DNA of 64,000 bases from Cupriavidus sp. D39 (GTDB taxonomy: Bacteria > Pseudomonadota > Gammaproteobacteria > Burkholderiales > Burkholderiaceae): assembly GCF_026627925.1 (NCBI RefSeq), contig NZ_JAPNLE010000009.1:1612001-1676000 (forward strand), given 5' to 3'. This document shows, one piece after another, positions 52,205-61,963 of this stretch; the first letter of the stretch is position 1, and each line of letters begins with the position of its first letter. The position numbers and the translations under genes were made by a program. Below the pieces are notes generated by a model. That model did not search any database, was not told where the DNA came from, and saw only the letters and a list, made by a program, of their open reading frames with translations.

Positions 52205-52996
52205 ATGCAAGCCATACAAACCCTTCCCGCCCCGGCGCTGCGCCGGATTCGCGGCGTGCTGACCGATATCGACGGCACCATTACCACCGACGGCAGGCTG
52301 CCGGCGGCCACCTATCTGGCGCTCGACCGCCTCAAGGCAGCCGGCCTGCACGTGATCCCGGTCACGGGCCGCTGCATCGCCTGGGCCGAGATCCTGACGC
52401 GGTTATGGCCGGTGGACGCCATCATCGGCGAGAACGGCGCCTTCTACTCCCACCTGCGCGCGGGCAAGCTGGTGACCCGTTACCTGGACGATGCCGCCAC
52501 CCGGGCCGACAACCTGGCGCGCATCCACGCCCTTGGCGAGCGCATCTTGCAAGAGGTACCGGGCTGCGCGCTGGCCTCGGACCAGGCCTGGCACGCCGCC
52601 GACCTCGCCATCGACCACGCTGAGGACGTCGTGCCCCTGCCGCCCGCCGCGGTCGAGCGCATTGCCGGGCTGATGCGGGAAGCCGGCATGACCGCCACGG
52701 TCTCGTCCATCCACGTCAACGGCTGGTTCGGGGATCACGACAAGCTCAGCATGAGCCGTTTGTGCGCTGCGGAGTTGCTGGGCGCGGACCTGGATGCCGA
52801 GCGGGAGGAATGGTTGTTCATCGGCGACTCAGCGAACGACGCCAGCATGTTTGCCCATTTCCCGCTGTCGGTCGGCGTGGCCAATATCCGCGACATCCTG
52901 TCGCAGTTGCCCGCCAAGCCAGCCTATATCACCGAGGCGGCCTGCGGCGAGGGCTTTGCGGAAATGGCTGAGCTGCTGCTGGCCGCGCGCGGCTGA
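52205..52996 (+). CDS. HAD-superfamily hydrolase (Cof/phosphoglycolate-type)
   Basis: 263-residue phosphatase-like protein. Motif I is LTDIDGTITTDG with the nucleophile Asp, motif II is VTGRC, and motif IV is FIGDSANDASMF. A C2-type cap fits between them. It resembles mannosyl-3-phosphoglycerate or sucrose-phosphate phosphatases, but the substrate cannot be told. It diverges from the ugp operon. ATG 52160 is a possible alternative start. Confidence 0.8.
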   Translation: MQAIQTLPAPALRRIRGVLTDIDGTITTDGRLPAATYLALDRLKAAGLHVIPVTGRCIAWAEILTRLWPVDAIIGENGAFYSHLRAGKLVTRYLDDAATRADNLARIHALGERILQEVPGCALASDQAWHAADLAIDHAEDVVPLPPAAVERIAGLMREAGMTATVSSIHVNGWFGDHDKLSMSRLCAAELLGADLDAEREEWLFIGDSANDASMFAHFPLSVGVANIRDILSQLPAKPAYITEAACGEGFAEMAELLLAARG

Positions 52997-53019
52997 CCGG
53001 CCACAGGCACGCCGTCAAT

Positions 53020-53055
53020 AAAAAAAACAGCCGGGCTTGTCCGGCTGTTTTTTTG
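53020..53055. terminator. Bidirectional terminator between the HAD gene and ntrC
   Basis: Stem CAGCCGG / CCGGCTG with a six-base loop, flanked by eight A and eight T. It serves both convergent genes. Confidence 0.9.
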
Positions 53056-53076
53056 TGCGCTGGGCAATGACCCGAT

Positions 53077-54620
53077 TCAATCGAAGCCCAGCTCCTGCAG
53101 CTTGCGGGTGATGGTATTGCGGCCGATGCCCAGGCGCGTGGCCGCCTCGACGCGGCGCCCGCGGGTGACGCCCAGCGCAGCCTCCAGCACCGCCTTCTCG
53201 AAACGCCGCGTAAGCGCGTCCATGACTTCCGGCTGGCCGGACTCCAGCATGGCGCGGGCTTCCCCGCCAGCAGGTGTTCCCAGCCGGCCAGCGCGCTGGC
53301 CGCGGCCGAGCGGCCGGCGTAAGCCAGCGCGGTGTCCGGCTCCCCGCCCAGGGTGGAAGGCGCGGCGCCGTAGTCGACAGCGTCATGGCCGTCGGCATCG
53401 TCCGCCCTGCCCTCTGCCCGGAACTCCGCCTGGCGCGCCGCACCGGCACCGCCGCCCTGCGGCGTGCCGGTGCCGATCATCTCAACCGGCATGTCCTTGA
53501 CCTCGATGGTCTGCGCGGGCGCCATCACGGTCAGCCAGTTGCACAGGTTCTCCAGCTGGCGCACGTTGCCGGGGAACGGCAACGTGCTGACATAGGCCAG
53601 GGCCTCGTCCGACATGCGCTTGGGTTCCACGCCCAGTTCCTTGGCACTCTTCTGCAGGAAATGACGCGCCAGCAGCGTGATGTCTTCCGGCCGTTCGCGC
53701 AGCGGCGGCAGGCGCAGGCGGATCACGTTGAGGCGGTGGAACAAGTCCTCGCGGAACAGCCCTTCCTTGACGCGCGTTTCCAGGTTCTGGTGGGTGGCGG
53801 CAATCACGCGCACATTGGCGCGCAGCGGATTGTGGCCGCCCACGCGGTAGAAGTTGCCATCCGACAGCACCCGCAGCAAGCGCGTTTGCAGGTCGAACGG
53901 CATGTCGCCGATTTCGTCAAGGAACAGCGTGCCGCCCTCGGCCTGCTCGAAGCGGCCGCGGCGCATGGTCTGTGCGCCGGTAAAGGCGCCGCGCTCATGG
54001 CCGAACAGCTCCGACTCCAGCAAGTCCTTCGGAATGGCCGCGGTATTGAGGGCGATAAAGGGCCCGTTGGCGCGCGGGCTGTGCTTGTGCAGCGCCTGTG
54101 CCACCAGCTCCTTGCCGGTACCGGACTCGCCGGTGATCAGCACCGTCACGTTCGATTGCGACAGGCGGCCGATGGCGCGGAACACGTCCTGCATGGCCGG
54201 CGCCTGGCCGAGGATTTCGGGCGCGTCGACCAGGCGGTCTTCGAGCTCCTCCTCGCGCAGGCTTTCCTGCAGCGCACGGCGGATCAGCTCGACCGCCTTA
54301 TCCACATCGAACGGCTTGGCCAGGTACTCGAAGGCGCCGCCCTGGAAGGCCGCTACCGCGCTATCCAGGTCGGAGTACGCCGTCATCACGATGACGGGCA
54401 GCCCCGGGTGGCGCGCCTTGAGCGCTTGCAGCAGGTCCAGGCCCGAGCCACCCGGCATGCGGATATCGGAGATCAGGACTTGCGGTTCGTCGTCTTCCAG
54501 CGCGGCCAGTACGTCGCGCACGTTGGTAAAGCTGCGTGAGAGCAGGCTTTCGCGGGCGAGTGCCTTCTCAAGAACCCAGCGGATTGATTGATCGTCGTCG
54601 ACTATCCAGATCGGCTTCAT
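53077..54620 (-). CDS. ntrC: Nitrogen regulation response regulator NtrC (frame break near the C-terminus)
   Basis: Sigma-54 activator, about 514 residues after repair. The receiver domain has the phosphorylated Asp in VLISDIRMPGG. The AAA domain has GESGTGKE (Walker A), GAFTGAQ (sigma-54 contact) and GGTLFLDEIGDMP (Walker B). The C-terminal Fis-type helix-turn-helix reads EAATRLGIGRNTITRKLQEL once the break at 53262-53265 (one G missing) is repaired. Unrepaired, the frame runs to 52929 with unrelated residues. The start at 54620 (MKPIWIVDDDQSI) is preferred. Confidence 0.94.
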
Positions 54621-54735
54621 GTGCGTCGCTTGTCTGCTCGGTGTCATTTGGTCTTCCGTGAACCTGGCCGCACACCGCCGGCAAGCCGGTCGGCAGCAAT
54701 CATTGGGGCAGTTCCAATTGCTGTCGCCGATGCGA

Positions 54736-55886
54736 TCAATGCAGGGGCAGCAGGATACGGAAGTCGGTACAGCCAGGCCGGCTCTCGCATTCGATCAAGC
54801 CCTCGTGCTGCTGCACGAAGGTTTGAGCGAGTGTGAGACCGAGGCCGCTACCGCCATCCCTGCCCGACACCAGCGGGTAGAAGATGCGTTCGCGAATATC
54901 CTCGGGGATGCCCGGACCGTTATCAATGACATGCAAGTCCAATGCCAGCTTGAACAATCGCTTCGCAATGGTTACCTGGCGGGCCACCCGGGTACGCAGG
55001 ATGATCTGCGCATCGCCCCGCGCCACGCGCTCCGCGAGCGCCTGGGCGGCGTTGTGGACGATGTTGAGCACGGCCTGGATCAACTGCTCCATGTCGCCGC
55101 GCAGGTCGGGCAGGCTCGCGTCGTAGTCGCGCACGATATCCAGCCCGGAGGGAATTCGGCCAGCACCACCGAGCGCACGCGCTCCAGCACCTCGTGGATA
55201 TTGAGGTCGGACACGATGTGCGGATGGCGATGCGGCTCCAGCAGGCGGTCCACCAGCGTTTGCAGGCGGTCCGACTCCTTGATGATGACCTGGGTGTACT
55301 CCCGCAGCGAACGGTCTGGCAACTCGAACTCGAGCAATTGCGCCGCGCCGCGGATGCCGCCCAGCGGATTCTTGATCTCATGCGCAAGATTGCGGATGAG
55401 CTCCTTGTTGGCCGAGGTCAGGTCGAGGATACGCTCCTCGCGCTCGCTGCGGACCTTTTGCTCGTTGGGCAGCACTTCCACCAGCACCGTGTCGGCCGTG
55501 GCATCCAGCGCACCGATCACCACGTGCGCGTGCATCGGCTCCTGCAGGGGCGGGTGCAGCACCACATCCTGCCGGCGCGCATCGAACTGCCGCGAAATCA
55601 CGGTCTCGATCATGTTGCCGAGTTCATCCGAGGCGCCGAACAGGTCCGCCAGCGACAGCTCCACCATGGCCTTGCGCGACACCGCGAAGCTGGCCTCGGC
55701 GGCGGGATTGGCGTAGACGATGCGCAGGCCGGGCTGGCGCACCAGCAGCACGGGGTTGGCGACCACGTCCAGCCCCTGGTGGTAGGACACATCGCCCAAT
55801 GACAGCACCACGGCTCCATCCTCGGCCGGCGTGCCAGCCCCGGCCGAAGCTACCTTGCGCGAGACGCTGCGAATCAGGCGACGCAT
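54736..55886 (-). CDS. ntrB: Nitrogen regulation sensor histidine kinase NtrB (frame break)
   Basis: Cytoplasmic PII-controlled kinase of NtrC, about 383 residues after repair. A PAS domain (about 30-130) precedes the phosphoacceptor His in NLAHEIKNPLGGIRG. The N box reads IVHNAAQALAERV and the G boxes VIDNGPGIPED and GGSGLGLTLAQTF. One base is missing at 55150-55152 (GGG for GGGG on the plus strand), splitting the gene into 55080-55886 and 54736-55134. It lies between the DUF4124 gene and ntrC. Confidence 0.94.
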
Positions 55887-55890
55887 AGTG

Positions 55891-56460
55891 CTAGTCCTTC
55901 AAATTGGAGAGTTCGCGCCGCAGCGAAGCGGCATTGGCCTCGCCACGCGCGATGTCGTCGCGCAGCGTAGCGGTGCGGTCGAGGTACTTCTGGTAGTTAC
56001 GTTCATTGCCCTGGCGCTCGGGCTGGCCGTTGTTGAACTCGGCGCGCAGCGCGGCCAGTTTGGCCTCCTCGCTTTGCAGCTCCTGCTCAAGCACGGCGCG
56101 GCGCTCGCCATCGCGGCTTTTCTGGGTCGCGCTGTCCACACGCGGAAACGCGGTGGGCGCGACCGCGGGCGCGGCACCCTTGCCTGCCGACGGGGCGCTC
56201 ACGCGCCCGCCCGGCACCGTCGTGACCTCCGGCAGGCTGAGCCGCTTGCAGCCCTTGCCCCCGTTGCCGTTGCGGTATTCAGGCACGCCGTTGGGGCCAG
56301 CGCAGACAAAGATATCCGACTGCGCCGGGGCCGGCCGGCTCCAGCACAGCAGCACAAGCGCCAGCATGGCGCAGGCGGCCGCCGATACGTGCATGGGAGC
56401 ACCGAACCGGTGCATTGGTCCAAGCGAGGAAAGCGGGAATTCGAGCGCGTCCATTGACAT
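55891..56460 (-). CDS. DUF4124-domain exported protein between glnA and ntrB
   Basis: About 189 residues. A signal peptide (AAACAMLALVLLCWSRPAPAQ) is followed by the DUF4124 pattern IFVCAGPNGVPEYRN, and a coiled coil of about 70 residues near the C-terminus. Function unknown. Its location inside glnA-ntrBC is seen in relatives but its link to nitrogen control is not established. Several in-frame starts exist; ATG codons at 56460 and 56415 are possible. Confidence 0.78.
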   Translation of the reverse strand: MSMDALEFPLSSLGPMHRFGAPMHVSAAACAMLALVLLCWSRPAPAQSDIFVCAGPNGVPEYRNGNGGKGCKRLSLPEVTTVPGGRVSAPSAGKGAAPAVAPTAFPRVDSATQKSRDGERRAVLEQELQSEEAKLAALRAEFNNGQPERQGNERNYQKYLDRTATLRDDIARGEANAASLRRELSNLKD

Positions 56461-56516
56461 CAGCAGGGATGGTGGGAAAGGAGCCCCATTCTAGCGATCA
56501 AACCAGCGATCAAAAC

Positions 56517-56542
56517 AAAAGGGACAGCCGAAGCCGCCCCTT
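56517..56542 (-). terminator. Terminator after glnA
   Basis: On the minus strand GGGGCGGC, a TTCG loop, GCTGTCCC and then TTTTG. It may separate glnA transcripts from the downstream DUF4124-ntrBC genes. Confidence 0.75.
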
Positions 56543-56586
56543 CCTGGTGCAACTGTTGCCCGGTCACAACCTGGCAACGCCTCGCC

Positions 56587-58002
56587 TTACAGCGAGTAGT
56601 ACATGTCGAACTCGATCGGGTGCGTGGTCATGCGGAAGCGGGTGACTTCCTCCATCTTCAGCTCGATGTAGGCATCGATCATGGAGTTGGAGAAGACGCC
56701 ACCGCGCGTCAGGAACTCGCGGTCGTTGTCCAGGTATTCCAGGGCCTGGTCGAGGCTGGAGCACACGGTCGGGATCTTTGCATCCTCTTCCGGCGGCAGG
56801 TCGTACAGGTTCTTGTCGGCAGCTTCGCCCGGGTGGATCTTGTTCTGCACGCCGTCCAGGCCGGCCATCAGCAGCGCCGAGAAGCCCAGGTACGGGTTCA
56901 TCAGCGGATCCGGGAAGCGGGTCTCGATGCGGCGGCCCTTCGGGTTGGCAACGTACGGAATACGGATCGAAGCCGAACGGTTGCGAGCCGAGTAGGCCAG
57001 CTTGACCGGCGCTTCGAAGCCCGGCACCAGACGCTTGTACGAGTTCGTGCCCGGGTTGGTCAGGGCATTCAGCGCGCGAGCATGCTTGATGATGCCGCCG
57101 ATGTAGTACAGCGCGAATTCCGACAGGCCAGCGTAGCCGTTGCCTGCGAACAGGTTCTGGCCATCCTTCCATACGGACTGGTGCACGTGCATGCCCGAAC
57201 CGTTGTCGCCAACGACCGGCTTCGGCATGAAGGTGGCGGTCTTGCCGTAGGTGTGGGCAACGTTCTGGATCACGTACTTTTGCAGCTGCGTCCAGTCGGC
57301 GCGCTGCACCAGCGTGCTGAACTTGGTGCCGATTTCGTTCTGGCCCTGGCCGGCCACTTCGTGGTGGTGGACTTCCACGGGGATGCCCAGCGATTCCAGG
57401 ATCAGGCACATTTCCGAACGGATGTCCTGGAACGTGTCGATCGGGGCGACGGGGAAGTAGCCGCCCTTCTTGCCCGGACGGTGGCCGCTGTTGCCGTGCT
57501 CGAATTCCTTGCCCGACGACCACGGTGCTTCTTCCGATTGGATCTTGACAGAGCAACCCTGCATGTCAATGTTCCAGGTCACGCCGTCGAAGATGAAGAA
57601 CTCGGGTTCCGGGCCAAAGAAGGCGGTGTCGCCCAGGCCGGTGCTCTTCAGGTAAGCCTCGGCGCGCTTGGCGATGGAACGCGGGTCACGGTCGTAGCCC
57701 TTGCCATCCGACGGCTCAACCACGTCGCAGGTCAGGATCAGGGTCGGTTCTTCGTAAAACGGATCGACGTTAGCGGTATTCGGATCCGGCATCAGCAGCA
57801 TGTCCGAAGCCTCGATACCCTTCCAGCCGGCGATCGACGAGCCGTCGAAAGCGTGGCCGCTTTCAAACTTGTCTTCATCGAAGTGCGACACGGGTACCGA
57901 CACGTGCTGCTCTTTGCCTTTGGTATCGGTGAAACGGAAATCGACGAACTTGACGTCGTTTTCCTTCACAAGCTTCATCACATCTGCAACGCTGTGGGCC
58001 AT
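56587..58002 (-). CDS. glnA: Glutamine synthetase type I
   Basis: 471-residue ATP-dependent ammonia-assimilating enzyme, forming a dodecamer in relatives. It has the beta-grasp signature [17 protein letters not shown], the ATP-binding [16 protein letters not shown], and near the C-terminus the adenylylation loop with NLYDLPPEE. The region upstream has sigma-54 and NtrC elements. Confidence 0.97.
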   Translation of the reverse strand: MAHSVADVMKLVKENDVKFVDFRFTDTKGKEQHVSVPVSHFDEDKFESGHAFDGSSIAGWKGIEASDMLLMPDPNTANVDPFYEEPTLILTCDVVEPSDGKGYDRDPRSIAKRAEAYLKSTGLGDTAFFGPEPEFFIFDGVTWNIDMQGCSVKIQSEEAPWSSGKEFEHGNSGHRPGKKGGYFPVAPIDTFQDIRSEMCLILESLGIPVEVHHHEVAGQGQNEIGTKFSTLVQRADWTQLQKYVIQNVAHTYGKTATFMPKPVVGDNGSGMHVHQSVWKDGQNLFAGNGYAGLSEFALYYIGGIIKHARALNALTNPGTNSYKRLVPGFEAPVKLAYSARNRSASIRIPYVANPKGRRIETRFPDPLMNPYLGFSALLMAGLDGVQNKIHPGEAADKNLYDLPPEEDAKIPTVCSSLDQALEYLDNDREFLTRGGVFSNSMIDAYIELKMEEVTRFRMTTHPIEFDMYYSL

Positions 58003-58123
58003 GCCTATCTCCTGGAAATTCGGCTGAATCTAGAAAAGCCATTCTTGCGTCGATCTCTGCGGTGCAACGCCTCAAAGGCATTTGCGACAACACAAAGATC
58101 GGCCACGAAAGGGACGAGGAATG

Positions 58124-58142
58124 TTAGCAGAAAGCATGCCAA
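58124..58142 (-). promoter_or_regulatory. Sigma-54 promoter of glnA
   Basis: On the minus strand TTGGCATGCTTTCTGCTAA has the invariant GG and GC separated by 10 bp, matching the -24/-12 pattern with two departures from TGGCAC-N5-TTGC. It lies about 120-140 bp before the glnA start. Confidence 0.7.
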
Positions 58143-58305
58143 GGCAACCCCCTAGTTACCCCTGCGTTCCCGAAAAAAGTGCAGCCATGCGGCGCGATAC
58201 GGGGGCCAGGCGCGTTTCGGGTGCCGGATATGGCATACGCATAAATCCGTTCGGCTTGCGCCTCATTCCGGGGACGCTGGCTGCCCTCCCCGTCCACCGG
58301 GAAAA

Positions 58306-58352
58306 TCACCAAAATCGTGCACTGGCGCGTCCTATTGCACTATTTTTGTGCT
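58306..58352. promoter_or_regulatory. Two NtrC-binding sites upstream of glnA
   Basis: TCACCAAAATCGTGCA (58306-58321) resembles the NtrC consensus with GCAC/GTGC arms. GCAC-N7-GTGC (58337-58351) matches it exactly. A third, wider pair GCACC/GGTGC lies at 58356-58380. They are 165-230 bp upstream of the sigma-54 element, suitable for enhancer action. Confidence 0.65.
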
Positions 58353-58460
58353 CACGCACCAGATTAGAACATTTTGGTGCGGAGCGAGCGGCATTGCCTG
58401 CTTGCGGTGCAGGATTTTGCTCTCAGGATGCCCGCGGCGCGGCCAGGCCGGCGCATCCGA

Positions 58461-58502
58461 TGCCGTTCGCTGCCTGCCGTTCGCTGCCTGCCGTTCGCTG
58501 CC
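58461..58502. repeat. Three tandem copies of a 14-bp unit
   Basis: TGCCGTTCGCTGCC occurs three times in direct succession, about 90 bp upstream of the rhodanese gene. Confidence 0.95.
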
Positions 58503-58589
58503 AAACGCGCCGGCGAGCACGCCCGGCGCGCTAGAATATCTGGGCAGGCTCTGCCAGATGCCATTTCACCCACCGATTTTGTCACCCAG

Positions 58590-59054
58590 ATGACCACCCG
58601 AGACGATCTACTCCAAGCGGCGCGCGAGCGCCAGCAGCAAAACCAACTGCCGTACTTCGGCGCCCTCTCCCCGCAGGAAGCCTTTGCCCTGCTGCAGGGC
58701 GACCCGGCCGCCGTGATGGTGGACGTGCGCACCCAGGCCGAACTCGACTGGATCGGCGGGCCGGACCTGCCGGAAGCGCAATCGGCGCATGTGGAATGGA
58801 GCAGCTATCCGGGCGGCGCGCAAAATGCCGCCTTTATCGCGCAACTCAAGGCCCGCGTACCCGCCGATGTGCCCGTGCTGTTCCTGTGCCGCAGTGCGGC
58901 GCGCTCCAAGCATGCTGCCCGCGTTGCCACGGAAGCCGGCTATCAGTTCGCAATGGACGTGCTGGAAGGCTTCGAAGGCGCTCGCGATGAGCAGCACCAC
59001 CGCAAGACGGTGGAAGGCTGGTGCTTCCGCGGCCTGCCCTGGCACGGCGCCTGA
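58590..59054 (+). CDS. Single-domain rhodanese-like sulfurtransferase
   Basis: 154-residue cytoplasmic protein. The rhodanese fold shows VDVRTQAELDWIGG and the active-site loop LFLCRSAARSKHAA, where the Cys would carry the persulfide sulfur. The partner is unknown. It is divergent from glnA. The ATG at 58590 (MTTRDDLL) is chosen, since upstream in-frame residues lack homologous character. Confidence 0.87.
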   Translation: MTTRDDLLQAARERQQQNQLPYFGALSPQEAFALLQGDPAAVMVDVRTQAELDWIGGPDLPEAQSAHVEWSSYPGGAQNAAFIAQLKARVPADVPVLFLCRSAARSKHAARVATEAGYQFAMDVLEGFEGARDEQHHRKTVEGWCFRGLPWHGA

Positions 59055-59074
59055 ACCTCGGGAACGTGAAAAGC

Positions 59075-59104
59075 AAAACGGGACAGCCAAGCTGTCCCGT
59101 TTTT
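59075..59104. terminator. Bidirectional terminator after the rhodanese gene
   Basis: Stem ACGGGACAG / CTGTCCCGT, loop CCAAG, flanked by A and T runs. Confidence 0.9.
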
Positions 59105-59139
59105 CATTGCGCCGGCCACATCGGGCCCGCTCCCCCGGC

Positions 59140-59973
59140 TCAGTCCCCTGCCGGATCTCCCGGGCGCCGCGCCGCAACCTCCACCAACTCGAAGCCCATC
59201 GCCTGCACGCCTTCGCGCAGCATGGCATAGGCCGGCTCGACCTGGTCGGCCAGGCCCTTCACGCCCAGGTCGATGTGGCGGCGAGCATAGAGCTCGCCGC
59301 GCTTGGCGTCGCCCACCGACGGCAGGCTGAACACGCGGATGCCTTCGAAGGCGGCCTCGACCCGCTCCATCAACGGCGTCAGCGTGGATTCCGGCGCCTC
59401 GAACACCAGGAACGACCGTTCCACCTGCACCGCCTGATGAAACAGGTCGGGATAGTAGGTATCCAGCACCCACTCCATCATGGGCCATGCCATGACCGGG
59501 AAGCCCGGCATGAAATGATGGTCGGCCACGGAAAAACCCGGGATGCGGTTGTAGCTGTTCGGGATGATGCGCGCCCCGGCGGGGAATTCGCCCATCTTGA
59601 AGCGATGCTGGTTTTCCGGCAGGTTCAGGTCGGCCTTGGCCGGATCGCCCGCCGCGGTCTCCGCGATCCGCAAGGCGATCTGTTCGCGGGCATCCGGATG
59701 CAGCTCCAGCGGCACGCCGAGCGCGGCCGCGGCGCACTGCCGGGTGTGGTCATCGGGCGTGGCGCCGATGCCGCCGGTGCAGAATACGACATCGTTGCCC
59801 GCGAACGTGCGGCGCAGCGTGGCGGTGATGCGCGCGCGCTCATCGCCCACATACTCCGCCCAGTCCAGCGCCAGCCCGCGCGCCGCCAGCAGCTCGATGG
59901 CACGGCGCATATGCTTGTCTTCGCGCCGCCCCGACAGAATCTCGTCACCAATGACGATCAGGCCGAAACCCAT
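59140..59973 (-). CDS. CinA-type molybdopterin-binding-domain protein
   Basis: 277 residues. The MoCF-like domain begins GLIVIGDEILSGRREDKH and has VVFCTGGIGATPDDHTR, the pattern of CinA and competence/damage-inducible proteins. The C-terminal NMN deamidase domain of full CinA is absent, so the enzyme activity is uncertain. It lies 12 bp after the EI24 gene and is probably co-transcribed with it. Confidence 0.85.
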   Translation of the reverse strand: MGFGLIVIGDEILSGRREDKHMRRAIELLAARGLALDWAEYVGDERARITATLRRTFAGNDVVFCTGGIGATPDDHTRQCAAAALGVPLELHPDAREQIALRIAETAAGDPAKADLNLPENQHRFKMGEFPAGARIIPNSYNRIPGFSVADHHFMPGFPVMAWPMMEWVLDTYYPDLFHQAVQVERSFLVFEAPESTLTPLMERVEAAFEGIRVFSLPSVGDAKRGELYARRHIDLGVKGLADQVEPAYAMLREGVQAMGFELVEVAARRPGDPAGD

Positions 59974-59985
59974 GATGCCCTCGCT

Positions 59986-60861
59986 TCAGGATTGTTCAAT
60001 GCGCCGCACGTCGGACGGCGCCAGATCGATAACGTCCACCACCGGCGCCGCCGCGGCTGCCGCGGCAGCGCGTTCGGCGCGCAATTGCTCCAGCGCGCGC
60101 AGGCAGAAATGGCCGAACCACAGCGCCGAGAAAATAAAGATCAGCACGTACAGCCACAGCGTGCCGGCGAGCACGAACGGGAACAGGAAAATCAGCGCGG
60201 CCGAAGCCACCCAGATCAGCGTCGGCGCGGATCCCAGCAGGCCCACCGCCACGCCGATGGCGAGCAAGGCCATGCGATGGCGCTTCATCAGCGTCTTGCG
60301 CTCCTCCGGCGTGGCATGCTGCGCCAGCGCGTCGTAGGTCATCACGCGATAGGTCAGCCAGCCCCACAGCAAGGGCGGGATCAAGGCAAAGAAAGGCGGG
60401 ATCAGCCACAGCGGCAACGTCACCAGCGCCAGCAGCAGGAACACCATGGTGCTGCCCAGCGCCTGGAACACGCTGCCCACCATGCTGCCGCCCTTGGCCT
60501 TGACCAGGCCCGGATAGCTGCGCTCCAGGTGCCGCACCGCGGCCGGCACCGAGAACAAGCTGATGAACACCAGCATGGAGGCGATCACCAGCGGGATCAT
60601 CAGCGCGATCACGAACAGCGGCGCCACCACCGTGCGCAGGGACTGCAGGCCGAACCAGTCGAGCGCGCCATAGATCCAGCTGGTCAGCACCGACGTTTCG
60701 AGCACGCCGCGCGCCGCCGCCATGATCGGCTCCCATCCCCACAGCAGCAAGCCACCCCACAGCCCGGTAGCGAGCAGGAAAGGAAGGACGGTAAGCATCA
60801 GCATGCGCGGATGCAACTGGCAGATCAGGGCACGGCCTAGTGCGCGAAAAATGTCGTTCAT
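59986..60861 (-). CDS. EI24/CysZ-domain membrane protein
   Basis: 291 residues with about six membrane helices. The pattern GRALICQLHPRMLMLTVLPF at the start and LIPPFFALIPPLLWGWLTYRVM in the middle fit the EI24 (CysZ-like) family found in many betaproteobacteria. CysZ proteins take up sulfate, but this branch is uncharacterised. Confidence 0.8.
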   Translation of the reverse strand: MNDIFRALGRALICQLHPRMLMLTVLPFLLATGLWGGLLLWGWEPIMAAARGVLETSVLTSWIYGALDWFGLQSLRTVVAPLFVIALMIPLVIASMLVFISLFSVPAAVRHLERSYPGLVKAKGGSMVGSVFQALGSTMVFLLLALVTLPLWLIPPFFALIPPLLWGWLTYRVMTYDALAQHATPEERKTLMKRHRMALLAIGVAVGLLGSAPTLIWVASAALIFLFPFVLAGTLWLYVLIFIFSALWFGHFCLRALEQLRAERAAAAAAAAPVVDVIDLAPSDVRRIEQS

Positions 60862-60985
60862 GCAGTAAGTTTGGCTTCCACGAAAGCGGGGACAGATAGA
60901 CTAGCACACGTCACCCGCCGTGGCGGGGGATGCATTCGAGGGAGCGATGACAGGCCTGGCGCCGGCGACCGGCAGCAGGGCCGCC

Positions 60986-61963
60986 TCAGCCGAGCCGCAG
61001 CAAGCGCTTGATCCCGTACCACTGCTGGGACAGGAAGCCGGCGCCATAGTCGCGCCCCTTGCCTGCCGGTGGCGGCATCTGGTCGCGCACGCCGGTGGGG
61101 GAATAGGTGTCGGTGAACACGGCGGTGCGAAACAGCATGTCCCACCAGGGGAAGATCACGCCGTAGTTGCACCCGCCCAGCTTGGCCGGCCGGCCGATCG
61201 CCTCGTGCCCGAGCCCCACCGCATGGTGCGTGCGGTGAAAGCGCGGCGAGACCAGCAGCCGCTCGCCCAAGGCGCCGAAGTGCAGGCGCAGGTTGGCATG
61301 CTGCAGGCTCTGCAGCAACTGCGACAGCGCCACCAGCAGCACGTACTGGGAAGGCTCCACGCCCACCGCCAGCGCCGCCACCGCGAACACCACGTCGCGC
61401 AGCATGTCGTCGAGCAGGTGGTTGCGGTTGTCGCTCCACAGCGTCATCTGGCGCTGGCTGTGATGCAGCGAATGCAGGCTCCACCACCAGCGGTAGGTAT
61501 GCGAGAGGCGGTGGTACCAGTAATCGAGCAAGTCGAACAGCAACAGGTAGATAAAGAAGCTGACCAGCGGGATCGACGTCACCGCCGGCCACCAGTCTTC
61601 CACATTGGCCCGCTGCCAGCCGAGCAGGCGCAGATGCCCTTCCAGCCCATCCATCAGCGGACCGAGCAGGAAGAACATGGCAAGCCGGAACAGGCCGAGG
61701 CGATGCACGACGGTGTAGAGGATGTCGGTGCGAATGGCGGCGCGGTCGGTCACGGCCTCGACCGGGCGCAGCTTTTCCAGCGGCCCGAGGATCAGCACCA
61801 TCACCACGATCTGCACCAGCCCGACCAGCAGCCATTCGGTACCCGTGAAGGCGTCCTCGGCATAGCCGCCCAGGCCAAGCTGGTAGACCACCGGCAGGAT
61901 CACGTCCTGGAACAGCGTGGCTTCGATCTGGCCGATCCAGCCGTTGAGCAGGTCGAGCATCAA
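60986..61963 (-). CDS. Sterol desaturase / fatty acid hydroxylase family protein
   Basis: 325-residue membrane protein. Histidine motifs HRLSH, LHSLHHSQ and HRTHHAVG bind two irons in characterised relatives. It is larger than the desaturase-like protein at 1939 and not closely similar to it. Its start overlaps the deacetylase stop by four bases (ATGA), so the two are coupled. Confidence 0.87.
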   Translation of the reverse strand: MMLDLLNGWIGQIEATLFQDVILPVVYQLGLGGYAEDAFTGTEWLLVGLVQIVVMVLILGPLEKLRPVEAVTDRAAIRTDILYTVVHRLGLFRLAMFFLLGPLMDGLEGHLRLLGWQRANVEDWWPAVTSIPLVSFFIYLLLFDLLDYWYHRLSHTYRWWWSLHSLHHSQRQMTLWSDNRNHLLDDMLRDVVFAVAALAVGVEPSQYVLLVALSQLLQSLQHANLRLHFGALGERLLVSPRFHRTHHAVGLGHEAIGRPAKLGGCNYGVIFPWWDMLFRTAVFTDTYSPTGVRDQMPPPAGKGRDYGAGFLSQQWYGIKRLLRLG

